Origin: CAXYVC01 sp964292295
GTDB taxonomy: Bacteria > Acidobacteriota > Holophagae > Holophagales > Holophagaceae
Direction of reading: 5' to 3'
NCBI GenBank assembly: GCA_964292295.1
Contig: CAXYVC010000044.1
Span: 1-18,725 of the forward strand
DNA: 18,725 bases
Part shown: piece after piece, positions 1 to 7,395 of the stretch
Layout of the letters: the number at the start of each line of letters is the position of its first letter
How positions within the stretch are numbered: position 1 is the stretch's first letter
Position numbers and translations under genes: made by a program
The notes under the pieces: generated by a model
What the model saw: the letters and a program-made list of their open reading frames with translations, nothing else
What the model was told of the DNA's origin: nothing
Database searches by the model: none

Positions 1-117
1 GTCGTCCGCACCCGAGGAGGCAGGGGGGGCAGGCGGGACGACGGCTGCGCGCAGGCTCAGACCCCGGCTGATACCAGCGCGCGTCAAAATATCGGTGATC
101 TCGGAACGGCGGTTCAT
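1..117 (-). CDS. Unrecognised ORF, 3' end outside the window
   Basis: An open frame starts with ATG at 117-115 and runs off the left edge, with 39 codons visible. The peptide begins MNRRSEITDILTRAG and continues into an Ala/Pro-rich stretch. I do not recognise a family. Its ATG overlaps the TGA that ends the short gpsA frame (ATGA), and a GGGGA lies about 6 bases upstream as a possible ribosome binding site, so it could be a real, translationally coupled gene. It could also be an out-of-frame continuation of a broken gpsA: the piece ending SGADD loosely resembles a GpsA segment, but the YLP motif expected before it is missing. Low certainty that it is an independent gene. Confidence 0.35.
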   Translation of the reverse strand, partial: MNRRSEITDILTRAGISRGLSLRAAVVPPAPPASSGADD

Positions 118-263
118 TCGTTGTCCCCGCGGGCCAGGGCCAGCTGGGCCTCCCTCGTGTGCCCCCACAGGGCTACCTCGGCGCCGTGGCGCCCCCAGGC
201 CATGGCGAGGGCGGTGCCCCAGGCGCCGGCCCCGAAAACGGCGAGATCGGCGTGTCTAGGCAT
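114..263 (-). pseudogene. gpsA: Truncated NAD(P)H-dependent glycerol-3-phosphate dehydrogenase, N-terminal fragment
   Basis: The 49-residue frame starting at ATG 263 matches the start of GpsA, which reduces dihydroxyacetone phosphate to sn-glycerol-3-phosphate for phospholipid synthesis. The Rossmann dinucleotide-binding motif GAGAWGTALA is at residues 11-20, and the EVALWGH strand follows at about 29-35, as in the family. Intact GpsA has about 330 residues. Here the frame stops (TGA 116-114) just where the family continues Asn-x-x-Tyr/Phe-Leu-Pro, so the rest of the NAD domain and the whole catalytic domain are absent from this frame. The start overlaps the end of plsY by 8 bases, the usual plsY-gpsA pairing. 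Either the gene is truly broken or a sequencing or assembly error lies near 114-120. I could not find a convincing GpsA continuation in the other two frames down to base 1. Confidence 0.6.
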
Positions 264-924
264 GGGGGTCCTCCTTGCGGGCGGAAGTGCCCCAGAGCTT
301 GTGTTCGGTGCCATTCAGGAGGCGCGCCAAATTCCCCGCGTGCTTGCGGACCACCAGCAGCGCCAGGATGATCCAGGCCAGGATGCCGTAGCGGGCCAGC
401 TCGGGGTTCAGGTAGGGCAGGCAGGCCCAGGAGCCGAAGAGGCCCATGGAGGCGGGGATGAGCGCCAGCGCCGCCACGATGCTGCCCAGGCTGACAAAGC
501 GGAAGGCCAGCACCAGTACCAGGAAGGCGCCGAGGCTGGGCACCGCCATGGCCGGGTGGTAGGCCAGGATCACGCCCAGGGCCGTGGCCACGCCCTTGCC
601 GCCCTCGAAGCGCAGCCAGGGGCAGTACATGTGGCCCGCCACGGCGGCGAGGCCCAGCACGCTGAGGGCCTCGGGCGGCATGTGGGCCTGCTTGGCGAGC
701 AGAACCGGCAGGAGGCCCTTGGCCACGTCCAGCGCGAGGGTGGCGACGCCCAGGAGCTTGCCTCCGGAGCGGAGGACATTGGTGGCGCCGATGTTGCCCG
801 AGCCCTGCTGGCGCACGTCCCCCTTGCCCGCGAGCTTCACGAGGAGGAGGCCGAAGGGGATGCTGCCCGCCAGGAAGGCGGCCAGGCACCAGGCGAGGAA
901 GGGGAGCAGACCCGGCATCTTCAT
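256..924 (-). CDS. plsY: Acyl-phosphate:glycerol-3-phosphate acyltransferase PlsY
   Basis: PlsY transfers an acyl chain from acyl-phosphate to glycerol-3-phosphate, the first step of phosphatidic acid synthesis, in the inner membrane. The 222-residue protein is of normal family length and mostly hydrophobic, with several membrane segments. The three family signature loops are present: SGNIGATN at 42-49, GHMYCPWLRFEGGKGVAT at 97-114, and a C-terminal H-x-x-N-x-x-RLLNGTEHK at 195-209. The start ATG (924-922) overlaps the cinA stop in an ATGA, so translation is probably coupled. An in-frame ATG two codons later is also possible. The stop overlaps the gpsA start. The product supplies the step after GpsA, so the plsY-gpsA order is functionally sensible. 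Confidence 0.95.
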   Translation of the reverse strand: MKMPGLLPFLAWCLAAFLAGSIPFGLLLVKLAGKGDVRQQGSGNIGATNVLRSGGKLLGVATLALDVAKGLLPVLLAKQAHMPPEALSVLGLAAVAGHMYCPWLRFEGGKGVATALGVILAYHPAMAVPSLGAFLVLVLAFRFVSLGSIVAALALIPASMGLFGSWACLPYLNPELARYGILAWIILALLVVRKHAGNLARLLNGTEHKLWGTSARKEDPHA

Positions 925-2171
925 GCTTCAACCTTAGCAAAGGCGCGCAGCATCTGCCGCCGCAGGCGGTCCAGGGCCCAGGTGGCGCTGCGGGTCTGCA
1001 CGTCGCTCCGCTCTCCCGGGAAGCAGGTGTGCTCGCACGCGGTCCCCTTGGGGCCCGCCACGGCGGCGAAGCAGGTTCCCACCGGCGCAGGTCCCTCGCG
1101 GTCCTCCCCAGGGCCTGCGTTGCCCGTCACCGCCAGGGCCCAGGTGGTTCCGAGGCGGTCGCGGATGCCCTCCGCGAGCGCCCGGGTCACGGCCTCGGAC
1201 ACCGTGCCGTGGGAAGAGGTGAGTGCGGGATCCACACCGGCCAGGGCGGCCTTGGCGGCGGCGGAGTAGGCCACCGCGCCGCCCCGGAAGGCTTCGCTGG
1301 CGCCGGGAACGCCCGTCAGTCGAGCCGCCACGCGGCCTCCCGTCAGGCTCTCCGCCAGGGCGAGGGTGTCCCCTTCCGCGCGGAGCCTGCGGAGGACCGC
1401 CTCCTCCAGGCTCGCGCCGTCGTCGCTCACCAGGTCCTCCCCGAGGGCCGCGGCAAAGTCGGTCCGTGCGGATTCCAGGGCCTCCGGGGATACGCTCCGG
1501 GCGTGCAGCTCCACCTCGCCGAGGCTGGCCAGGATGGTCCAGTCCAGATGGCCGTGGCACGCGCGGAGCGCCGCCGTGTCCGCCTCCAGGGCGCTCTCGC
1601 CCACGCCCGCCACCCGCAGCTTCAGGGTGTGCGTGGCGCGTGCGGCCCGGGCGGCGAGCAGCGGCTCGACATGGGTTGTCCACAGGTCGCGCATCTCCCC
1701 GGGCACGCCGGGCAGCATCACGACCCAGCGCCCGGGGGAGCCCTTCGGGTCGCGCCACAGGACGCCCGGAGCGGTGCCGCGGGCGTTGTGCAGGGCCTCG
1801 GCGCCCTCCGGGACGAAGGCCTGCTTCCAGTTGGACTCGGGCACCTCGCGACCCCGGGCCGTGAAGAATCCGCGGATGTGCTCCCGCACGCCGGGGGCCT
1901 CCACCATGGGAAGGCCCGCCACCTCCGCCCAGATCTCCTTGGTCAGGTCGTCGAAGGTGGGGCCGAGCCCGCCGGTGCATACCACCAGCTCGGACCGGAG
2001 AAGGGCCTCGCGGAAGAGCGCGCGCAGGTCCTCCGGGGCGTCACCCACCGCGGTCTTGCGATGGAAGGCGAGTCCCATCCCCGCGAGGCGTTCCCCCAGC
2101 CACACCGAGTTGGTGTCCAGGCGCCGCGTCGTGAGCAGCTCCGTGCCGATGGCGATGCATCCGATGCGCAT
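921..2171 (-). CDS. cinA: CinA-family protein (MoCF-like domain plus NMN amidohydrolase domain)
   Basis: This is a full-length CinA of 416 residues. The N-terminal MoCF/MogA-like domain spans about 1-170 and carries GTELL near residue 9 and TGGLGPTFDDLTKE near 66-79, the COG1058 signature, in which related proteins act as ADP-ribose/FAD pyrophosphatases. The C-terminal CinA domain spans about 250-410 and resembles PncC, which hydrolyses nicotinamide mononucleotide in NAD recycling. It has AESLTGG, AYSAAAK and TGNAGPG. The usual ESCTGG reads ESLTGG, but the Ser, Tyr and Lys considered catalytic in PncC are kept. The start ATG has GGAG only two bases upstream, with a more distant GGGGCGG. It is first in the cinA-plsY-gpsA cluster and lies 33 bases after the terminator of the EF-G-like gene. 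Confidence 0.93.
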   Translation of the reverse strand: MRIGCIAIGTELLTTRRLDTNSVWLGERLAGMGLAFHRKTAVGDAPEDLRALFREALLRSELVVCTGGLGPTFDDLTKEIWAEVAGLPMVEAPGVREHIRGFFTARGREVPESNWKQAFVPEGAEALHNARGTAPGVLWRDPKGSPGRWVVMLPGVPGEMRDLWTTHVEPLLAARAARATHTLKLRVAGVGESALEADTAALRACHGHLDWTILASLGEVELHARSVSPEALESARTDFAAALGEDLVSDDGASLEEAVLRRLRAEGDTLALAESLTGGRVAARLTGVPGASEAFRGGAVAYSAAAKAALAGVDPALTSSHGTVSEAVTRALAEGIRDRLGTTWALAVTGNAGPGEDREGPAPVGTCFAAVAGPKGTACEHTCFPGERSDVQTRSATWALDRLRRQMLRAFAKVEA

Positions 2172-2200
2172 GGCTCCATCACCGCCCCTTTGCGCCGCCG

Positions 2201-2238
2201 TGGAAAAGGCAAGGGGCGGCGCGAAGCCGCCCCTTGCC
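2201..2238 (-). terminator. Intrinsic terminator after the EF-G-like gene
   Basis: A perfect inverted repeat with 13-base arms (2208-2220 and 2226-2238; arm GGCAAGGGGCGGC) encloses a 5-base loop. On the minus strand it is followed at once by TTTT (2207-2204), the layout of a rho-independent terminator. It starts 22 bases after the stop of the EF-G-like gene and ends only about 33 bases before the cinA start codon. Confidence 0.85.
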
Positions 2239-2259
2239 GAAGTGGAAGCCTTCCAGGGC

Positions 2260-4296
2260 TCAGTCCTGCTCGAGGGCCTTCTTGCGGGCCTCGACGATCT
2301 TGTCGGCGTCGCGGCCTTCCAGCTCCTGGAGGTGGTGGAACTTCCAGGTGAAACTGCCCACGCCCATGGTCTGCGAGCGCAGTTCCACGATGACGTTGTT
2401 CATCTCGCTCTGGGGCAGGTAGGCCTTCACCACGTCCCATCCGCTCCAGCCGGGCTTGCTGTCGAAGCCGAGCACCTGGCCCGCGCGGTGGCCGGTGATG
2501 AGGCGCTGGGCCTTGGGCGTGAACTCGCTGGGGACGCTCAGCTCCAGCTCCAGGATGGGCTCCAGGAGCACCGGGTTGCACTTCACGAGGCCCTCCTGCA
2601 TGCCGATGCGGGCGGCGGTCTTGAAGGCCATTTCCGAGCTGTCCACGTCGTGGTAGCTGCCGAAGAAGAGGGTCACGCTGAGGTCCACCACGGGGAATCC
2701 CAGGGGGCCCTGCCTGCAGTAGTCGTGCACGCCCTCCTCGATGGCGGGGAAGAAGTTCCTGGGCACCACGCCCCCCACGATCTCCTCGGCGAACTTCACG
2801 CCCTCGCCGCGCATCAGAGGCTTGATGCGGAAGTGGACGTCGCCGTACTGGCCGTGGCCGCCCGTCTGGCGCTTGTGCTTGCCCTGCACCTCGCAGCCCT
2901 TGCGGATGGTCTCCTTGAAGGGCACCTGGGGCTTGTCGGCGCTCACCTCCACGTTGTACTTGGAGCGCAGGCGGTCCAGGGCGATCTTCAGGTGGATCTC
3001 CCCCTGGCCCCAGAGCACGCGCTCGTTGGTGTCCGCGCTGTGCTCCACCTGGTAGGTGGGATCCTCCTCGCAGAGCTTGGCGAGGGCGGCGCTGAGCTTC
3101 ACCTCGTCCCCGCTCTTGGTGCCCTTCACCGCGAAGCCGCTCACGGGCTGGACCGTGGGCGCCCAGGGCAGGGGTTCCACGCGGCCGGTCCCGAGGGTGT
3201 CGCCGGTCTTGACGCCCTCCATGCGCGAGAGGGCGACCACCTCGCCGAAGGAGGCCTTGGTGGCCTTCTCGGTCTTGCCGCCGAAGAGCTTCAGCATGCC
3301 GCTGACGCGCGCGCCGTTCAGGACGGCGCCCTCGCTGAGCTCCCCGCGCCACACGCGGGCGTAGCTCTGCTTGCCGATGTGCTGGGCGTGGGCGGTCTTG
3401 AAGACCTGGAGGATGGCCTCGCCGCCCTCCTTCACGCCGGCGCGCGCCGCGGTCTGGGCGAACTCCGGCGCCTCGTGGCGGAGGAGCTTGAGCAGGCGCT
3501 TGACCCCCCAGTCCTTGTCGGCGCTGCCGATGAGCACCGGCACGACGTCGGCGCTCTGGAAGCCCTTGATGAGGACGGCGTGGACCTCCTCGAGGCTCGG
3601 CACCTGGTCCTCCAGGAGCTTCTCCATGAAGGTGTCGTCCAGGTCTCCCACGGCCTCGAGCATCTCCTGGCGCGCCAGGGCAAGGTCATCGCCGAGGTTG
3701 CCGGGCATGTCGATGGGCTCGTCCAGCTGGCCGGTGCGGAAGCGGAAGGCCTTCTCCATGGCGAGGTCCACCAGGCCCGTGACGGTGTTCCCCTCCAGGA
3801 TGGGCAGGTGGCGGACCACCAGCCGCCTCTCGGAGAGCGGGCGAAGGGCTTCGATGGTCTGCTGGATGGCGCTGGGGTTCTGGATGGTGTCGATCTTGTT
3901 GATGAAGATGACGTGGGGGATCCTGCGGTCCTGGAGCTGCTTCAGGGTGGTCCAGGCCATCTGGGCGCGGTTGGGATCCGCATCCACCACGACGGCCACG
4001 GCATCCGCCACCGTGACGGCGTTCACGGCCTCCTGGGTGAACTCCACGGAGCCCGGGCAGTCCACGATGCTCCAGGGCTCGCCCAGGTAGGTGGTGCTCG
4101 CGACGGTCGTCTCCACGCTCATCTGGCGCGCGCGGGCTTCGGCGCTGGCGTCTCCCACCGTGTTGCCGTCCTTCACCGTTCCCTTGCGCGGCAGGGCCTT
4201 GCCCAGGAAGAGCATGCTCTCCATCAGGGTGGTCTTGCCGGACATGTACGGTCCGACAACTGCAGCTACACGCGGGGCGGAAGGTGCTTTGGGCAC
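2260..4296 (-). CDS. EF-G-like translational GTPase paralogue
   Basis: The 678-residue protein has the EF-G domain order: GTPase domain (about 10-270), beta-barrel domain II, then domains III, IV and V. The P-loop GPYMSGKT is at 15-22, the G3 motif reads DCPGSVEF at about 79-86, and G4 NKID is near 132. In canonical EF-G the G3 motif is DTPGHVDF; the histidine needed for ribosome-stimulated GTP hydrolysis is serine here, and the switch I RGIT sequence is replaced by RQMSVETT. DCPGS-type proteins form a known EF-G-like subfamily of unclear function, so this is probably not the housekeeping translocase. The start is GTG at 4296 with AAGGAG six bases upstream. The gene stands alone between a hairpin at 4370-4411 and a terminator at 2201-2238. 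Confidence 0.9.
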   Translation of the reverse strand: MPKAPSAPRVAAVVGPYMSGKTTLMESMLFLGKALPRKGTVKDGNTVGDASAEARARQMSVETTVASTTYLGEPWSIVDCPGSVEFTQEAVNAVTVADAVAVVVDADPNRAQMAWTTLKQLQDRRIPHVIFINKIDTIQNPSAIQQTIEALRPLSERRLVVRHLPILEGNTVTGLVDLAMEKAFRFRTGQLDEPIDMPGNLGDDLALARQEMLEAVGDLDDTFMEKLLEDQVPSLEEVHAVLIKGFQSADVVPVLIGSADKDWGVKRLLKLLRHEAPEFAQTAARAGVKEGGEAILQVFKTAHAQHIGKQSYARVWRGELSEGAVLNGARVSGMLKLFGGKTEKATKASFGEVVALSRMEGVKTGDTLGTGRVEPLPWAPTVQPVSGFAVKGTKSGDEVKLSAALAKLCEEDPTYQVEHSADTNERVLWGQGEIHLKIALDRLRSKYNVEVSADKPQVPFKETIRKGCEVQGKHKRQTGGHGQYGDVHFRIKPLMRGEGVKFAEEIVGGVVPRNFFPAIEEGVHDYCRQGPLGFPVVDLSVTLFFGSYHDVDSSEMAFKTAARIGMQEGLVKCNPVLLEPILELELSVPSEFTPKAQRLITGHRAGQVLGFDSKPGWSGWDVVKAYLPQSEMNNVIVELRSQTMGVGSFTWKFHHLQELEGRDADKIVEARKKALEQD

Positions 4297-4318
4297 GGGC
4301 GACTCCTTGGACAGTCAA

Positions 4319-4334
4319 TGCCTGATTCCAGGCA
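4319..4334 (-). promoter_or_regulatory. Small inverted repeat in the leader of the EF-G-like gene
   Basis: TGCCTG and CAGGCA form 6-base arms around a 4-base loop, 23-38 bases upstream of the GTG start. It could be a leader hairpin or a weak operator. I found no convincing -35/-10 pair beside it. Confidence 0.25.
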
Positions 4335-4369
4335 GCTCGGGGATGATCGCCCACAGTGTCACGCGCACG

Positions 4370-4411
4370 CAGGGCCGCTGCAACCGGGAATTCCCCGTTC
4401 CAGCGGCCCTG
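4370..4411 (-). terminator. 42-base near-perfect inverted repeat downstream of ppa
   Basis: The outer arms CAGGGCCGCTG (4370-4380) and CAGCGGCCCTG (4401-4411) are perfect, and the palindrome continues to a GAATTC centre with only two mismatched pairs. It begins 20 bases after the ppa stop, so it probably forms a strong 3' hairpin for the upstream operon. There is no T-run after it on either strand, so it is not a textbook intrinsic terminator. It may instead protect the mRNA end or need another factor. Confidence 0.55.
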
Positions 4412-4431
4412 CGGTTCCTTCCAAGCGATGC

Positions 4432-4947
4432 TCAGTTGCGGAAGGCGCGGATGCTGCTCTCGATGAACTCGTAGGCCTGCAGGCGCCCCTCCCAGCCCTC
4501 GCTGCGGACGTCCTTCGCCTCCAGGTTCTTGTAGGTCAGGAAGAAGTGCTCCACCTCGCGCAGCAGGTGGGGAGGCAGGTCCCCGAGATCCTTCACGTGG
4601 TGGTAGTTCGGGTCGTCGAGGGCGACGCTCAGCACCTTGTCGTCGTTGCCCTTGTCGTCGGTCATGCGCAGCACGCCCACGGGGCGGGCCTCGACCACGA
4701 CGCCCGGGTAGGTGGCGCCGCTGATGAGCACCAGGATGTCAGCGGGGTCGCCATCGGGGGCCAGGGTGTGGGGGATGAAGCCGTATTCCGCGGGGTAGTG
4801 GAGGGGGGAATAGAGGACGCGGTCCACCTTCACCAGGTTGGTGATGTGGTCGATCTCGTACTTGATGCGGGAACCGTAGGGGATCTCGATCACGGCATTG
4901 ACCAGTTCGGGCGATTGCTTGCCGGGGCCGAGCATGTGAAGCGACAT
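4432..4947 (-). CDS. ppa: Inorganic pyrophosphatase, family I
   Basis: This enzyme hydrolyses pyrophosphate to two phosphates in the cytoplasm, pulling biosynthetic reactions forward. The 171-residue length is typical of bacterial family I enzymes. The signature DGDPADILV is at 65-73 with the metal-binding aspartates D65, D67 and D70. KYE is at 29-31, and the second acidic and lysine cluster DDKGNDDK is at about 97-104. A clear GGAG lies about eight bases before the ATG at 4947. It follows HEAT protein B by 40 bases on the same strand and may be the last gene of that operon, although ppa could also have its own promoter inside the upstream gene. Confidence 0.96.
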   Translation of the reverse strand: MSLHMLGPGKQSPELVNAVIEIPYGSRIKYEIDHITNLVKVDRVLYSPLHYPAEYGFIPHTLAPDGDPADILVLISGATYPGVVVEARPVGVLRMTDDKGNDDKVLSVALDDPNYHHVKDLGDLPPHLLREVEHFFLTYKNLEAKDVRSEGWEGRLQAYEFIESSIRAFRN

Positions 4948-4987
4948 GCGTTTCTCCAGGATGGGACGGGGGCCTTCCGCCGGACCT

Positions 4988-7384
4988 TCAGGCGGGCCCC
5001 CCGACCAGGTACTGCCGGAGCACGGCCTTCACGTCTTCGTGGGGCTCGGCGTCCAGCGCAAGGGCGATGGCCTCGCGGGCCTCGCGGGTGTTGATCCGGG
5101 CCAGGGCCCGCGCGGCTTCCAGCCGGATGGCGGTGCTCTCGCGGCCTCCCAGAAGACCCTTCTTGCGGAAGAGCTCCTGGAGGGCGGGCACGGAAAGGGG
5201 CGACGCGACCAGGCCGAGCACCTCCACCGCACGCAGGCGCACCCGCAGGGCGTCCTCCCCCGTGCCGCGGGTGCCGTGCACGAGCTCCACCACGGCCGGT
5301 ACGCAGCTCGCCTGGCGCAGCTCGCCGAGAGCCGCGAGGATCTCGAGCTGCAGGGGCGCCTCCTCCCGGGGCAGGGCCTTGGCCAGGGTTTCCGCGGCGT
5401 CCTGGGGGCTTCCCAGGTTCCGCACGGCGATGACGGCGGCGCGGCGCACGCGGGGATCCCGGTGTTCCAGGGCGAGGGCGACCTCCTGGAAGGTGGATGG
5501 GACGCCAATCTCCCCCAGCAGCACCACGGCGTTGCGCACCATGAACCAGTGCGGGCTGGCCAGGGCCTCCTTGAGCACGGGCACGCCGTTGCGGCCGATG
5601 GCGCGGAGGGCGCCCAGCAGGCGGCTGCGGCGATCCTTGTCCGTCTCCGTCTCGAGGCAGTGGACGAGGTGGTGCGCGGCGGGGCGCCCCAGCAGCGCCA
5701 GCAGGGAGTGCAGCTGTCCCAGGGCCAGGACGTTCTCGCCCTCGTAGAGCATGGGCAGCAGGACCGCCATGTTCACGGGGCTGGCCATGCGGCCGAGGAG
5801 GTCGCGCACCGCCTGGATCTTCCAATCCGGCGCGGCCGAGCCTGCAATGGCGAGCTCGCCCAGGGAGAGCATCTCCCGGTAGACGCCGTCGAACTGGGCC
5901 CGGCGCAGCCATACGCCCAGGAGGGTCTCCAGGGCCTGGCAGCTCCACAGCATGGCGGGCTGGTCGCCTTCGGCCAGGATGTGGTCGTGCAGCGCCGTCT
6001 GGAAGCGCTGCTCCAGGTCGGGCGAGAGGTGCAGCTCCTCCAGGCACTCCGCCAGGTCGGCGAGGATCTCCGCGGCGTGCCGCCGGCGGTGCACCTGGGG
6101 ACTGGCGAAGCCGGCCTCCAGCTGCTGCAGCAGGTCCTTCACACCCTCCACGCGGCGGCCCCGCACCAGCTGGCGCAGCAGCACCATCACCTGATGGGCC
6201 TCCAGCTCGAAGACGCCGCGGTCCATCAGGCTCATGCGCAGCTTGGTGTCCGTGCCGTGGCACTCCCAGAGGATGGCCTCCTTGAGGGCGTCCAGGTCCT
6301 CCAGGCTCCAGCCCTCGAACTGGAGGCGCCCCCGCAGGGCCTCCATGGAGAGCTCCCGGTCCTTCACGCACTGGAGCAGAGCGGCGCCCACCAGGGCGAG
6401 GGTGAAGCGGCCGGGCTGGTGGCGGATCTGCACGTCGGCCATGGCCTGGGCGAAGAACTCGGGGCCCAGGTAGTCCAGGGCGCGGCGCAGAGCCTGCTCC
6501 TCCGAGGGGAAGGTAGGCAGCCCCAGCAGGATGGCGCCCTGGGCCATGGGGTCGAGGCCCGAGATCGCCACGCGCACCGTGTCCCGCAGGGTGACGGGAT
6601 CCAGGCGCCCCAGGCCGAGCTGGCTTCCCGTGCCGGCCATGGAGGCGAAGTCCGGCACCAGGAAGCCGCACTCCGCGAGGCTCTCGCGCTGCTCGGCGCC
6701 CCAGGGGCTCTGCATGCCGGGGGCCGGCGGCGCCGCGGTCATCTGGAGGATGGCGCCCATCAGGCTGCGCAGGCCCGCGGCCGGGGTGGGGGGGCGCGGC
6801 GGCAGCCCCGGCGCCGGGCGCAGGCGGCGCTGGGGTGGAGGGGGCGGGGGGCGGGAGGGGGCGGAGGGAGGCGGAACGGGTGCCGCGGGCTCCGGAACGT
6901 CGAGGGGCGGGGGCAGGGGCATCGTGGGAGGAAGGGCCTCCGGCGCGGGTTCCGGGGCCTCCTCGTCCTCGGGCGGGACGTCCATCAGGCGCAGGTTGCT
7001 GCCCTCGGGCAGCCGGGCCGTCGCGCCCCCCATCTCCAGGAAGCGTTCGGGGCGGAGCTGGAGCGCGAAGAGGAGGAGCTGCAGCCCATCGGTGTCCAGG
7101 CCCGTGTGGAAGACGACGGCCGCCAGGCCGCGGGCCTCCAGCTCCCGGGCCAGTCCCGTGGAGGCGTTGGGGGCCCCTTCGAGGGGCCTGTCGCCCGCCC
7201 ACAGGCGGCCCTCCCGGGCGGCGAGGACGAGGGGGCTCTGGCGTGCCAGCAGCTCCCTCAACAGGCCGAGGGCTGCCTCGACGCTCTGCACCGCCTGGGG
7301 GTGGTCCTGGGCATAGTGCGACTGGGCCTTGAGGGCGCGGTAGAGAAGCTCGGCGAGCGTGGTCAGGGAATCGTGGGTCGACAT
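4988..7384 (-). CDS. HEAT-repeat protein B with proline-rich linker
   Basis: This 798-residue protein has no signal peptide or membrane segment. Residues 1-135 form an alpha/beta domain also present in HEAT protein A, recognisable by Y-x-x-x-HP near 24-29, a short EGRLWAGDRPLEG strand pair at 58-70 and LARELEARGLAAVVF at 78-92. Residues about 137-203 are a Pro/Ala/Glu-rich, probably disordered linker. The rest is helical. The last 300 residues contain several HEAT-type repeats, such as HWFMVRNAVVLLGEIG and DPRVRRAAVIAVRNLG. HEAT solenoids are protein-binding scaffolds; no catalytic motif is visible. It follows the histidine kinase by 11 bases with GGGG before the ATG. A scaffold or partner of that kinase is inferred from position only. 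Confidence 0.8.
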   Translation of the reverse strand: MSTHDSLTTLAELLYRALKAQSHYAQDHPQAVQSVEAALGLLRELLARQSPLVLAAREGRLWAGDRPLEGAPNASTGLARELEARGLAAVVFHTGLDTDGLQLLLFALQLRPERFLEMGGATARLPEGSNLRLMDVPPEDEEAPEPAPEALPPTMPLPPPLDVPEPAAPVPPPSAPSRPPPPPPQRRLRPAPGLPPRPPTPAAGLRSLMGAILQMTAAPPAPGMQSPWGAEQRESLAECGFLVPDFASMAGTGSQLGLGRLDPVTLRDTVRVAISGLDPMAQGAILLGLPTFPSEEQALRRALDYLGPEFFAQAMADVQIRHQPGRFTLALVGAALLQCVKDRELSMEALRGRLQFEGWSLEDLDALKEAILWECHGTDTKLRMSLMDRGVFELEAHQVMVLLRQLVRGRRVEGVKDLLQQLEAGFASPQVHRRRHAAEILADLAECLEELHLSPDLEQRFQTALHDHILAEGDQPAMLWSCQALETLLGVWLRRAQFDGVYREMLSLGELAIAGSAAPDWKIQAVRDLLGRMASPVNMAVLLPMLYEGENVLALGQLHSLLALLGRPAAHHLVHCLETETDKDRRSRLLGALRAIGRNGVPVLKEALASPHWFMVRNAVVLLGEIGVPSTFQEVALALEHRDPRVRRAAVIAVRNLGSPQDAAETLAKALPREEAPLQLEILAALGELRQASCVPAVVELVHGTRGTGEDALRVRLRAVEVLGLVASPLSVPALQELFRKKGLLGGRESTAIRLEAARALARINTREAREAIALALDAEPHEDVKAVLRQYLVGGPA

Positions 7385-7395
7385 TCAGCCCCATT

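Noticed and set aside
1..117. Continuation of gpsA by frameshift into the ATG 117 frame
   Set aside because: The segment ending SGADD loosely resembles a GpsA region, but the Tyr/Phe-Leu-Pro motif is absent and the spacing is about ten residues too long. I could not support it from sequence alone.
1366..5094. Plus-strand open frame of 1242 codons
   Set aside because: It runs antisense across cinA, the EF-G-like gene and ppa, all of which have clear family motifs. The translation is rich in low-complexity Ala/Gly/Leu/His and matches no family. Long antisense frames are expected when third codon positions are nearly all G or C.
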